The notes beneath the pieces were generated by a model. That model searched no databases. It worked only from the letters and a program-made list of their open reading frames with translations, and was not told the DNA's origin. Positions 1 through 10,737 of a stretch of DNA of 64,000 bases are shown one piece after another. The DNA is taken from contig OU015570.1 in NCBI GenBank assembly GCA_907165135.1, positions 1,240,001 to 1,304,000 on the forward strand. The letters run 5' to 3'. A program made the translations under genes and the position numbers. This DNA comes from Oikopleura dioica. Its lineage: Eukaryota; Chordata; Appendicularia; Copelata; Oikopleuridae. Positions within the stretch are counted from its first letter, which is position 1, and each line of letters opens with the position of its first letter.

Positions 1-323
1 CATTGACCATTTTTTTTTCGTTTTGAGATAATATGAATCCCTGTCGGAGCAAAAGCAAGGAATCCGGTCAAAAATAGGATGTTGCTTGTCTGGAGGGAGA
101 AATAGATTTGAAATTCGCCAACGAATATCTTTTAGTAGTTTAAAGTAATTAGAATAAAAATATTTTTTCTAGGACTCTGGCAATTTGGAGAAAAGGATTT
201 AGAAAACGAGATTTGGCGAAAATTCATCGATCCGCGGATACAACGTCTACAGAACATTCCAATCGCACGTTATTTGAAATACAAAGCCAAGTTTGTTTCA
301 ATCAAAATAAACGGTATAATATT

Positions 324-886
324 TCAATAAACTTTTCCTTTTTGAAGAAAATTAAGACGATCTTCCAACTCAATGCTCAATGGGGCGGAAGTTTCTTTAG
401 TTTTGTTGAGTTTTTGCTCAAATCGTCTTGATTTTTGAGTGACATTTCTTAGCTTTTTGTCGCCGTAGAAGGTCTTGTAGTTGTCATCAGAAAAAGAAAG
501 AGCTGCCATAATTTCGTCTCGCAATGCACCTTGACTTAGTTTGCCTGTAGTTTTTCTTCGATTCCATCTTTCAAGGCAGTCTATATACTTTCGTACCCAC
601 TCTTCCCAGCCATTAGAATCACAGCAATCATCAAAATGGGATCTACTGCATTCCAACTCCGAAAGCAAAAATTATCAGCACTCAAAAAATCCTCAGAATT
701 TATATCGCATGACTTGCAAAACAATATGACCTTTCCACCACATTTGTTCTTTTTTCTTTCGGAGCAGTCCATCTTCATCCAGTATTTGTAAACTACAAGG
801 TAATTAAAAAACCCGGCTTTGTAATTCTTTTTCATGTTCCGCATGAACAGTAGGAACGCTTCTTTATCAACCTTTGACAGCAACAA
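324..886 (-). pseudogene. FLYWCH-like / MULE N-terminal remnant
   Basis: Two overlapping minus-strand frames (581-886 and 324-668) look like one coding stretch broken by a frameshift near 600-660. The upstream frame has a Cys-rich run (MDCSERKKNKCGGKV, then CKSC) like the start of a FLYWCH zinc-binding domain. The second frame has W-EEWVRKYIDCLERW and a lysine-rich tail. The order Cys-rich part, then DS-GW-xxV-xxYI, recalls the minus-strand exon at 62741-63028 inside the MULE at the far end of the window, so both may come from the same transposase family. No catalytic domain is present. The family link rests on pattern only. Confidence 0.3.
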
Positions 887-899
887 GGAAGAAACTAAC

Positions 900-1670
900 T
901 AGTGGAGGCTTCATTCCTCCTTCAAGGCTCTTTCAAGATTGATGTAAGACTAATACAAGCTTTCTACATTCAGTTTTGCTTTAGCTGAAGAAAATGACTA
1001 GAGACAGGCTCGAAGCACCAAGAGTTTCTGACAAGAAAATGTGCGACTTTATACATGCTTAAATGTCAGTCCAGAAAGCCTCAAATAAATGACCAACGTT
1101 CTTTCAGAAATTCTTCAAGTCTTTGCTGGCCAGAAATCAAAGTTTGATAAAGAAGGGTTTCACATCGAAAATTTTACCTGGCTCCTCTTTAGCCTCAATT
1201 TTTTTAATGCTTTTTCAAGTGGTAGTCGTGGCACAAACCAGCTGGTTTCAGTTCCACATCTTATTCCTACATGAAATGTACGGACAGTAGGAATTAGTGA
1301 TAAGAATTCTGGACACTCGACGTTGCCTGAGCAGGGCCTTTCGGAAAACTCAAATTCTGTCGGTCACCGACTCGGTGGAGTTCTTGGCTTAAGACTCCCG
1401 AGCATTTTCTCTTTGTTAAAAAAAGATTTTGATTTGATTAAAATTATCTAATTGCAATCTGATGAAAATTTTAATTACATAATAGTACCGGCATGCCTAT
1501 CCTGCGTCTCGCAGTCTTTAGTCTAGTAGACCTGCGACAATTCATAATTCTTGTGAATTCATAATGAAAAGAACACATTAGAATTATCATTTTATTCAGC
1601 TTTATTTTTGATTCACATGATGAAAATTATATTTCAGAATATTTTTGCAGAAAATATGGAAAAATCTAAT
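900..1670. other. AT-rich stretch without recognised features
   Basis: Only short frames occur. A short plus frame at 1089-1274 has no recognisable motif. I see no repeat, TIR or splice-consistent exon. Confidence 0.4.
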
Positions 1671-1727
1671 TGTTGAGCCTCATCTGCCCAGAAGCTTCAT
1701 CTGCCCAGAAGCCTCATTCTCCCAGGC
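1671..1727 (+). repeat. short tandem repeat CTTCATCTGCCCAGAAG
   Basis: About three 17-bp units built on CTTCATCTGCCCAGAAG lie just before the PLE coding region. Their layout resembles the subrepeats in the TIRs of the element at 4111-7015 (CTTCATTTGGACAGAG) with a different middle, so they may be the end of another element. No partner end was seen. Confidence 0.4.
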
Positions 1728-1742
1728 TTTTGCAAAAAGCAT

Positions 1743-3631
1743 TTGGAAAAAGCCGGTATTAATCCAATTTCTCGATTCCACCTCAAAGGACGCGCTATAA
1801 CGATACATGAGTCTCTCTCAAAATGCTTTTCAAATGATAATTCAGTAAAAACTATTCGTGATTTTCAGTCAAAAATCCTTCGGTTCTCATTTGCTTGGCT
1901 GATAAAGAAAACAAAATTTTATTATTTGATAAATCTAAATATTTTGATCTTTTACTAAATGAGTTCTCGGGAGAAAATTTTCAGCGATTAGATAGTAATC
2001 CACTCGAACAAGATTTGACTGATTTTCGAGCAATGCTCAGACTTGTTGATAAATATGTCAACAAACATAGTTTCCGTATACAAATGCAACCCCTCGCACA
2101 ACTTAAGACATCCTACGCACTTTTCAAAACTCACAAAGAAAATTTTGGAGAAGATTTTCCAATCCGCCCTATTGTTAATCAAAAAAACTCAATAGGCACA
2201 AATTTATCACAAAAATTTTTTATGCCAATTTTCGAAAAATTTCCAACAGGAAATGGCATACAATCAAGCAAAGAATTTGCTGAATGGTTCAAATCCAAAT
2301 CTTTTCCGAATGATCAGATAGAAGTTTTTTCATTAGACGTGAAAAAATTATTTCCATCAGTTTGCACCAAAACACTTATTGATTTTTGTCTAGATGAAAT
2401 CTATGTACGCAATCGCGCTGTTAAAATGCTACCAAGATATCGTGACTCTGAAGGTAAACTTTTACCACCAATACCTAAACATCTCCTAAAAATCATGCTT
2501 ACATAAACTCTTACCCATTTTACAGCTGTCGAAGTTAATGGAAATTATTTTAGACAGTCTAAAGGACTTTCAATGGGAGATATAACAAGTCCAGTTCTTG
2601 CAAATTATTTTTTGCATCGCATAGAACATAAAGAAATCGAAAAAATGAAGTCTGAAGGACTTATTCTGAATTATTTTAGATATTGTGACGATTGTCTCAT
2701 TTTCGCTCCAAAAGGATCACAACATAAAATCACAGAAAGATTCCAAAATTTCCATCCTTCGATTATTTATGAGCTTGATATGCCCATAAATAAAGAACTA
2801 AAATTTCTTGATTATTGCATCTATGAAAGTCAAAAAAATGAAAAACTAGAAATAAAAAGTGCTCCGAAAGAATCTGTCACTATGGATTCTAAAACGGCAG
2901 TTGCGCCGAAAAATATGAAAATCGGAATTTTGAAATCAGAGTTTATTCGAGCTAAAATCCGAAATTCAGAGCCAGAACAACTTGAACAAGCTTTTAATGA
3001 TCTTTCGAAAAAATTTGAAACACTTGGATATTCATCAAAAACTATTGATTCCGCAAAAGCCCATGCAAAGGGAAAAAATGACTCAGATAATAAAATAAAT
3101 TGGGCAGAGGAGATATCAGATAATCCTGATAGAAATCATTGTTTACCAATTCCCTTTACGAGTGCAAGAGTATCTAAAGTTGCAAGCGATTTAAAAAAAC
3201 TCGTCAAATCAGTGTCCCCGGATTTTAATCTCAGAATATCACATAAAACACTCAATTTAAGAAATACAATTATTTCAAAGCTATATAGTGAGAAAGACCC
3301 TCTTTCGGCAGTAAATGCAATCTATAAATTCAGTTGTAGTTGTCCTTCCAGTTATATCGGAGAGACGATTAATGTCCGAGCTAGAATAAATCAACACTTT
3401 ACCCCGTCACACAGGGGAAAACCGTACTTGCATATAACCGAATGCGAAATGTACCAGAAGGAGTTGAGTGAATCTGGACTTGACCCAAAAAGTATTTTTC
3501 AATCCAGATTTAAAATCCTCGAGCAAAACTTGGATCTCAGAGAAAGGAAGAAATTAGAGGCAGTCCATATTGTTCTCGATAGGCCTGATCTCAACATTCA
3601 AGTCCATCATGAGAGCATAAGTTTTGTTTGA
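1743..3631 (+). mobile_element. Penelope-like retroelement (RT + GIY-YIG), inactivated
   Basis: A PLE ORF on the plus strand. The N-terminal part starts in the frame at 1743 and must shift near 1880-1900 to continue in the main frame (1895-3631). The RT region has FSLDVKKLFPSV, then GLSMGD followed by a long helix, then YCDDCLIF as the catalytic box. The C-terminal quarter has a GIY-YIG endonuclease: AIYKFSCSC, then YIGET, then R-INQHF. The order RT then GIY-YIG is diagnostic of endonuclease-containing PLEs. One in-frame TAA (2504-2506) interrupts the RT; the frame resumes unchanged, so a point mutation is likely. With the frameshift, this copy cannot make a full protein. Confidence 0.85.
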
Positions 3632-3643
3632 AGATTTTATATC

Positions 3644-3686
3644 GAGACAGGGGCTTTTACGCGCGAAAATTGGTTGCCCCTGTCTC
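3644..3686. other. perfect 11-bp stem hairpin after PLE ORF
   Basis: GAGACAGGGGC and its exact reverse complement GCCCCTGTCTC are separated by 21 nt, about 10 nt after the PLE stop codon. It may be a 3' structural signal of the element. Confidence 0.6.
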
Positions 3687-3849
3687 ATTGTAAACATTTC
3701 GGCGCTTATTGTTGTTTTTGAAATATAATCTCTAGAACATCAGTGATTGTGGTAGTTGTTTTCGAATTTCTCATCAGTTCTGTCTTTGCATCTCAAAAGG
3801 TAACAGCTTTTTATGTTTCTGATTTTTTTCCAACTATTTGTCTGTAGCA

Positions 3850-3873
3850 CTGAAGAAGCCGAAATTGGCGAAA
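3850..3873 (+). ncRNA. hammerhead-ribozyme-like core at PLE 3' end
   Basis: CTGAAGA, then a small stem (GCC/GGC), then GAAA. This is the conserved hammerhead core order CUGANGA-stem II-GAAA. PLEs of many animals are known to carry hammerhead motifs in their terminal repeats, and this lies about 220 bp past the GIY-YIG ORF. Stems I and III and the cleavage site were not resolved by eye. Confidence 0.5.
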
Positions 3874-4711
3874 AGCTTATGCTAAATAAATGAAATGTAA
3901 TATATTGGATTGTTAAATAATTTATTATGTCTTAAAAATAACCGCCTTTCTAAGCAAAAACTAAGTTTTCAATTCATAAATACTGTCAAAACACCCGTTT
4001 ATTTTTAAAAAACTTTTATTCTTGATTTTATTTTCGATTGAGGACGCTTATTTCACGCCGCGCTCTGATTGGCGTGCGCTCGGCAAGGCTCTGAGCTCGG
4101 GGAAGTGTGGGTAGGCTTCACTAGGACAAGAGCTTCATTTGGACAGAGCTTTATTTGGACAGAAGCCTCACTTGGACAACTTTTTTACGAATTTCAAAAA
4201 CGACTATACATAGGGGGTCCACCGAGGGAAAATCGATTTTTTTTATCATCCCTTTATAGGGATGAATGACACATCGATAGAAAGCCTATGATCCACTGAT
4301 CATTTTGACATGTGACTTGGTGTCATCAAAGGTCAGGTGAGGTCACATGGGGTCAAAATATGATTTTTCTCAACTTTCACGTAGATAGGGTTTTGTCGCA
4401 TGAATTTGATCGCTGATGATCTCTGATCATAATAATGATCATAAAAAGCTCTTAGGATCCATCCTGAGCGATCAGACCGAAAAAAAAGAAAATGAAAAAA
4501 TTTTGAGTTTTTCTATCAAAATTTATTAGCTAGCAAATTTCCTCCTTCCGAAAAATATAAAAACCAAAAAATGCTAATAATAAGAAATAATAAGGATTTA
4601 ACGACTAAGGGAGCGGGTGGGGTTGGGGACAAAACTCATGAAATCATCAACCAAGACTTGGTTACCAAGTCAAAAGGCCAAGAACGACGGCCTTAGTCAA
4701 GCCCATTTTAA

Positions 4712-5463
4712 GGATATAGCCTATGTAATTGAACTTGTATAGCGCCTAAATGCGACGTCGGATCATTTTATTTCAAAAACAATCCTATCTAAAAATGTAT
4801 GGAGAACTCGATTCTGGTACTTTTTTTAAAATTTTCATAAGAATTTTTCTCTGTAGAACGTTTTGAAATCTTACGATCGCGATTTCTCGAAATATTTACA
4901 TTAAATCGCTAAAAGTAAACCGATGACTGCATTAGCAAAATGCTTAAATAAAATATTGTGGCTGAAAAATCCTCAGACTCTGCAAAATTTTCATTCTAGT
5001 GTTTTCCTCTTTCTTGCTCCTGTTTTTCTTCCATCCGCGCTTTTGTGGGTCGAACCAATCAGAGCGCTCTTTCAAACTCGCAGACTCTCTCGGGAAAGAG
5101 GAGCCGAGAGATTGAGCACCCAGCGCAGCGCTTTTTACACAATTCACGCGCTGAGGAAGCCTCATAGAAATGGCTCTAGAATCGGTTTTTGTCGGGATAA
5201 AAGAAAACCAAACCCACAATATTGTAGATAAGGGTGTAGATTACTTTTCTATCAAAAAAACTCGACCGATTTTATGTAAATATTTCGAGAAATCGCGATC
5301 GTAAGATTTCAAAACGCTCTACAGAGAAAAATTCTGATGAAAATTTTTAAAAAAATACCAGAATCGAGTTCTGCATACATTTTTAGATAGGATTATTTTT
5401 GAAATAAAATGATCCGACGTCGCATTTACGCGCTATGAAAGTTCAATTTCAAAGGCTATATCC
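4712..5463. mobile_element. foldback element, ~190-bp arms, TTAA target
   Basis: Arms at about 4712-4912 and 5265-5463 are inverted copies of each other with scattered differences; the ends read GGATATAGCC / GGCTATATCC. TTAA lies on both sides (4708-4711, 5464-5467). Removing the element rejoins CCCATT-TTAA-ATAAAAAGCC, exactly the satellite monomer next door, so it inserted into the 56-bp satellite and duplicated TTAA. The roughly 350-bp centre has no convincing gene. Confidence 0.8.
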
Positions 5464-6255
5464 TTAAATAAAAAGCCAGTGACGGGACTGAGACGGCCCG
5501 AAGGGCCGTCAAGCCCATTTTAAATAAAAAGCCAGGGACGGGGCTGAGACGGCCCGAAGGGCCGTTAAGCCCATTTTAAATAAAAAGCCAGGGACGGGGC
5601 TGAGACGGCCCGAAGGGCCGTCAAGCCCATTTTAAATTAAAAGCCAGGGACGGGGCTGAGACGGCCCGAAGGGCCGTCAAGCCCATTTTAAATAAAAAAC
5701 CAGGGACGGGGCTAAGACGGCCCGAAGGGCCGTCAAGCCCATTTTAAATTAAAAGCCAGGGACGGGACTGAGACGGCCCGAAGGGCCGTCAAGCCCATTT
5801 TAAATTAATAGCCAGGGACGGGACTGAGACGGCCCGAAGGGCCGTCAAGCCCATTTTAAATAAAAAGCCAGGGACGGGACTGAGACGGCCCGAAGGGCCG
5901 TCAAGCCCATTTTAAATTAAAAGCCAGGGACGGGACTGAGACGGCCCGAAGGGCCGTCAAGCCCATTTTAAATTAAAAGCCAGGGACGGGACTGAGACGG
6001 CCCGAAGGGCCGTCAAGCCCATTTTAAATAAAAAGCCAGGGACGGGGCTGAGACGGCCCGAAGGGCCGTCAAGCCCATTTTAAATTAAAAGCCAGGGACG
6101 GGGCTGAGACGGCCCGAAGGGCCGTCAAGCCCATTTTAAATAAAAAACCAGGGACGGGGCTAAGACGGCCCGAAGGGCCGTCAAGCCCATTTTAAATAAA
6201 AAGCCAGCGACGGGGCTGAGACGGCCCGAAGGGCCCTCAAGCCCATTTAAATAAA
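5464..6255 (+). repeat. 56-bp tandem satellite, ~14 copies, each with a hairpin
   Basis: The monomer is about 56 bp: AAATAAAAAGCCAGGGACGG, GGCTGAGACGGCCCGAAGGG, then CCGTCAAGCCCATTTT. Each copy holds the palindrome GACGGCCC-GAA-GGGCCGTC. Copies differ by a few substitutions (GGGGCT or GGGACT, AAATTA or AAATAA). The array decays at the right end. Single or double copies of the same monomer occur in a dispersed repeat at 7350-7440 and 8742-8900, which suggests where the array came from. Confidence 0.9.
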
Positions 6256-6339
6256 AACCAGAGCCCGCAATGATCACGAGACTTGTATTTTATTCATGAG
6301 ATTATTATTCTGGACCGTAATAACATAAAAAAATGAGTA

Positions 6340-6400
6340 AAAAAAAGTCTCATCGTCGGGAATCGAACACCTCAGATTGGACAGAGAAGCGATTTTGGAG
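6340..6400 (-). other. tRNA-like 3' half with T-run
   Basis: On the minus strand, GTGTTCGATTCCC resembles a tRNA T-arm/B box and is followed within about 20 nt by an eight-T run, a typical Pol III terminator. No matching 5' half was found, so this is at most a tRNA pseudogene or SINE piece. Confidence 0.3.
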
Positions 6401-7344
6401 AAAGAATTGGCTCTAGAATTTTTTGCACACGAGTGCACAATACGATTCACCTATCAGAAAATAGCATTTTTTCTGTAGATTACAATTCTTATGGTTTACA
6501 GTTGAAGTCTTTTGGAACATTTTTTAAAACGCAAAAAGTGCTAGCTCGAGCCAAAAATTGAATTTTAAGGGATGAAATAGGGATTTTCGGGGGTTGCCAT
6601 AATGAAAAAGAATTATCCTCATCATCTAAGGAACTCATTCCATCAATTGTTTTTCATGTTTTAGAAGGTTGAATTTCACGGAATTTTCCCACGGTGCCAC
6701 CGTGACGGTGGACCCCTAACTATACATGAATAACGTACCTAATAATAAATTATTATGGCGAAATAACATTAATAATTAACACTATAAGATGTTTTTCTTT
6801 ATCTAAAAAGTGAAAAATACCATTTTTTCACCAATAAATTTATTTTATCAGATGTTTATGGAAGAAACTTGCAAATTTTATAAAAAAGCGTTACTTTCTT
6901 TCTAAGAATCGTACGTAAAATTCGTGAAGAGGACCTTTTATAAATCTTGTCCAAGTAAAGCTTCTGTCCAAATGAAGCTCTGTCCAAGTGAAGCTCTTGT
7001 CCAAGTGAAGCCTACTCGGGGAAGTGTGGTAGGTGTTGTACGTTTCAGAATATACACGCCTCGCTGTTGTGGATATGCATTTGCTGCGATGCGAAAAGAT
7101 TGACTCTAGTTTTGCGAATTGTAAAAAATTAATATTAGCGACATTTAGTAGCAAGCGGTCTGGCAGAAAAGTGGCCGGGGCCAAGCGAAAGTTATTTTGG
7201 ACAGGTGCGGCGAATCTACTTTCCTTATTCGGAAATGAGCAAAGCGAATCCACAACATCGCGCTAAATCTCGATCTGATGGCCAAATAAAACAGCTAAAA
7301 ATATGGATAATATATATAATAATATAATAAAATATTTCCAAATC

Positions 7345-7445
7345 AATTTGAGGTGGGTGAGGTTGTGGACGTAACTGAGAATGATCAACTTAGATTTCCC
7401 AGCCCTTGTCAAGCCCCTTAAATTCAAAAATCAAGGGACGGTGCT
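7345..7445 (+). repeat. dispersed TTGGGGACAAA repeat, copy
   Basis: GAGGTGGGTGAGGTTGTGGA, TGAGAATGATCAACT, then CTTGTCAAGCCCCTTAAATT. The same series occurs at 4612-4708, 8742-8880 and 14909-14985, and inverted at 50390-50475. Several copies run into satellite-type sequence (AAATCAAGGGACGGTGCTGG). Confidence 0.7.
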
Positions 7446-7480
7446 GGGGTGACATTTCCATTTTTCTTGTTCTCTTTGCA

Positions 7481-7505
7481 CTGAAGATGGTCTAAAGGGC
7501 CGAAA
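7481..7505 (+). ncRNA. hammerhead-ribozyme-like core
   Basis: CTGAAGA, stem GGTC/GGCC around TAAAG, then GAAA: the hammerhead core order. It is followed by ATGCAATAAATTTCAT, like the tails after the cores at 3850 and 56206. It directly follows a dispersed-repeat copy; no PLE ORF remains here. Confidence 0.45.
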
Positions 7506-7509
7506 TCGA

Positions 7510-8160
7510 TATGCAATAAATTTCATATCAATCATTTACATCGATGTCATTTATCAAGCTATAAATTATAGCAAATTATAATATCAATCGATGCAGAATT
7601 TAATATTCTTTTGAAATAAAGATGAATCAGGTATAACCAACCGGTTACTTCCAATTAAAATGAGTAAAACTACCGACAAACACAAGGAATGTCGAAAAAA
7701 AATATATTTTTAGTATACAAATATACCATGAAGGAAAATATAAAAATACTGTTCAAACCTTACTGCATAATAAGGGTTTCTATCGGGAAGGCGGCGCGGG
7801 GGCGGAAAATTTTCTCATATTTCCATCCCTGTCCTAGATTATAAAATTTTCGATCCATTATTCCTTTCTTTTAATAGATTTTCAGTAAAAAACATTTTGA
7901 TATAGATATTGAAATTTCATGCTTTTCGGAAATATATGAAATGTGGCAAATCTATCAAGCAAAGCCTTTCAAATATACTCTCACGTTCAAAATTTTTCTA
8001 CGACCACTACAAAAAAGTTGCTGCGCCGAGAGAAATTCCGATTCCGAAAATCTGCCCAGCTCAAATGGCTCAAAGGAGAAAGACATAAGTAGTCCCACTG
8101 GAAAGTTCGTAGTCTTTTTACTAAAGTTACAAAGGCGCATTTTTAGAATTTAGAACTGAT
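7510..8160. other. AT-rich intergenic stretch
   Basis: No convincing gene. A short plus frame (7941-8153) and its antisense frame have no motif. Confidence 0.35.
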
Positions 8161-8443
8161 AAGTCCTTATAGGGATCGAACGCAAATCAAAATGGCAAAT
8201 TTTTAAAAAACTGGTAGACCCTTGAGAAGAAAATTTTGAATAGTAAAGTCCATACGCTGATTTCAAATCTCATAATGAAATTCCAGTATCACTTACGGTT
8301 CTCCTGATACTGTTGGTTTAACAGCCTTCCTGTGGATGCGCAATCACGCGTACCTAATGATCACGCGTACTTGCGCTGACCATTTTAGTATTTCTCTGGT
8401 ATGACTCATCAATGAAGAGCCGGCATAAAAAGCGCGAAAAAAA

Positions 8444-8511
8444 ATTCGCAGCGGGACTCGAACCCGGATGCTCACATCCGTGATCCAGCGCGAAACCACT
8501 TAGCTACGAAT
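8444..8511 (-). tRNA. tRNA-like sequence, probably pseudogene or SINE head
   Basis: The minus strand shows a 7-bp acceptor-like pair ATTCGTA/TGCGAAT with one G-T wobble, an A-box-like TAGCTAAGTGG, a B box GGTTCGAGTCC and, right after the acceptor, a run of eight T. It is only about 68 nt long and I could not fold a normal anticodon arm, so no anticodon is assigned. It lies inside the hAT-like element. Confidence 0.35.
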
Positions 8512-8741
8512 GATCTAAGGGACAGCTCTTCTGCATGAATTTATTAATCAAATTTTTAGATGTTTTCTAGGAACTCTTTTATTTTATTTTTTGATAATTT
8601 GTATTAAGAAAATTTGGCTTTTTTATAGATGAAATATTCGTTATACAATAAATTTCCAAATAAAAATTAAAAATTTTCAAAATCTTGGATCAAAACCATA
8701 ATTAAAATAAAAACTATGATAATTTGAATTTTTAAAAAGAT

Positions 8742-8900
8742 GGAGGTGGGTGGGATTGGGGACAAACCTGAGAATGATCGACTCAGAGTTACACGACTTT
8801 GTCAAGCCCCTTAAATTAAAAAATCAAGGAACAGGGCTGAGACGGCCCGAAGGGCCGTCAAGCCCCTTTAATTAAAAAATCAAGGAACAGGGCTAAGACA
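8742..8900 (+). repeat. dispersed repeat copy with two satellite monomers
   Basis: TGGAGGTGGGTGGGATTGGG, then GACAAACCTGAGAATGATCG, leading into two monomers containing GACGGCCCGAAGGGCCGTC or its decayed form. This links the dispersed repeat with the 56-bp satellite at 5464-6255. Confidence 0.75.
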
Positions 8901-9639
8901 TCAGTTTGATAAAAATCATTTGATAAAAAATAAGTTTTAGGGGGTCAAATTAAGAAAATTGCTAAAAGAATGATCATATTACGCGAATTTTACAAGGTCA
9001 GCCCGACCACTGACCCCATTTCATCTTGAGCTGGCCTTTTTCGAAGATTTCCGAGCTTTCAGCTCAATAAATTTTTTATCAATTAAAAGCTATCATCGAT
9101 GGTGAGGATCTGGCTCTTTAAATAAATTTAATGTTGTTAGCCACTTCAACATTAACCAGTTCATAAAAATAAACGCTCAAAATCGGTCATGCTGACCTAG
9201 ATAGCGTTAATTTATACCCATGTAAAATAGAGCTGGAGTTTAAGTATGAATGGCACAGTGGGCTTCTTATAGAAAAGAGCTTTCTCCATGAAGTGCGTTC
9301 GATTCTCGGCGCCTCCAATATTTTTCATATTTCTATTGGTCAGAGCGCGGGCTCGCTCGTACCAAAAACTCGAAACGCGTCGCGGCAAAAGCTTTTCGCC
9401 CTGGAGCGCCACCTTTGCGTGACGCTTCGCCGCGCTGCGCGCTTCTTATTGGCTCTTTTCTTTTTCTCTCATTATTTTTCAAAGAGTGATAACTCAAAAA
9501 CTACTAAACCTATAAAAATTTAAATTTCATATTTGAAAAGCCTGAGTCTTAAAACCCATTTTTTCATTCATAAGTTCAGAAAAAAAATTTTTGGGTGCCC
9601 CGGTGGTGATTTGCGTTCGATCCCTAAGTCCTTATTTTC

Positions 9640-10737
9640 GGATTAAGGGTAAAAATCCCGGTGCGCTCGGAGGGAAAAACTTTCAATGTCAGTCAAAATT
9701 CATACCGCACAAGTTTTAAATCACAATTTTATTGCTATTTAATTGTACTCTCAAATACTCTACACTGTCTACACTGTAGAGTCTACAGTCTAAATTACCG
9801 TTCTGAAAGGTGGAAGAGTAACTTAGGTAAAATTGATGCCGGGGAAATTTATTTAGGATAATGCGTTTTAAGAGAGCGAGCCGAAATGATATTGGGAAGC
9901 AAACAATGTATAACAAAACGACATGCAAATGCCGACTGGAATCTTCAAGAACTTCTCCAACGATGCGATACATTCTGGACGACAAATCAGAGCGAAAGCC
10001 TTCATTTTTCGCTAAAGAATTCCTACGCCACTCCTCGCTGTCTCCATTTGCCTCCAGTTCAGCAGCAACGAAGACCTTCAAACTGCTATCCCCAATTATC
10101 GCAAAATTTTCTGCCCGAAATAGGTATTTTCTTGAAAGTAACTGCCCCTCAAAAACAAGACATTAAAGTCACTTTCGACTTTAGATTCGGATTCTCCGCA
10201 ACAAAAATCACTGTTGGAGATACTTCTAGCGAAATATATTTTTTGTCTTTCATATCTCCATATTTGCGGCTTATCTGGTGGTTTTGCTTGATCTGATTTA
10301 GCAGCTCAACTCGCTCTTCTTGTTAACACATCGGCTCAGCCATCATACGCTGAGGTTGCATCGCCACTGTCGAGCTACCTCAGGTTGGGAGAAGCTTTGT
10401 CCGCACGGAAGTAATACAGTGCGTGAGGAGAAAGAGAGTTCGTAGGGAGCAAGTTTTTTTGCTACGGGAGTAGATTATTTTGTCCGTGCGCAGGGCAGTC
10501 TGTCCGTGCGGGGGATTTTGTTTACGCAGGAGTTTGTGTAACTCCGCACGCAGCGCGTATTGCACATTGAGATCCACTATACTTTCAAGGACTTCCGTAC
10601 GTCGTTAGTCCCTTTGGGCGCGAGGAACATATTTTTTATAATAGCTTCTTGCAATAAACGGCAAGGCTCGAGATTTGGTACGCTCAGCGCGAATGACGCG
10701 AAAGCGCTGGGCCGTACTCAACACGAGGTACGCTTAA
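9640..10737. other. unassigned region with overlapping open frames
   Basis: Two plus frames (9861-10166, 9886-10296) and a minus frame (9716-10081) overlap and cannot all be real. None shows a known motif. 10380-10560 is rich in GTCCGTGCG-type short repeats. 10610-10737 could include an upstream exon of the gene ending at 11836, but no frame could be fixed. Confidence 0.3.

Larger units (their letters stand above)
4111..7015. mobile_element. 2.9-kb TIR DNA element with 14-bp direct-repeat flanks
   Basis: The left end (GTAGGCTTCACTAGGACAAG...) and right end are inverted copies of about 70 bp, built of 17-bp subrepeats around CTTCATTTGGACAGAG. The same 14 bp, TCGGGGAAGTGTGG, flanks both ends (4097-4110 and 7016-7029), as expected of a target-site duplication. 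No transposase is visible inside, so it is non-autonomous. Inside are a foldback element (4712-5463), a 56-bp satellite (5464-6255) and AT-rich filler (6400-6940). The motif CACTTGGAC also occurs in the TIRs of the large MULE at 56426-63802, so a MULE-derived origin is possible, although 14 bp is longer than the usual 9. Confidence 0.7.
8170..9626. mobile_element. hAT-like non-autonomous element (TAGGG TIR, 8-bp TSD)
   Basis: The ends are TAGGGATCGAACGCAAATCA and its reverse complement. AGTCCTTA flanks both sides (8162-8169 and 9627-9634). An 8-bp duplication with ends starting TAGGG is the hAT signature. The 1.46-kb interior lacks a transposase. It holds a tRNA-like sequence (8444-8511), a dispersed-repeat copy with satellite monomers (8742-8900) and short motif-free frames near 9212-9523. 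Confidence 0.75.

Noticed and set aside
5464-6255. CRISPR array
   Set aside because: Units are contiguous 56-bp monomers with no unique spacers, in animal DNA with introns and retrotransposons; it is a satellite.
8444-8511. Functional tRNA gene
   Set aside because: Boxes and terminator are present but the anticodon arm cannot be folded and the length is about 68 nt; listed only as tRNA-like.
9293-10296. Plus-strand genes at 9293-9523, 9661-9861, 9861-10166, 9886-10296
   Set aside because: Mutually overlapping frames on both strands, no domain, no splice support.
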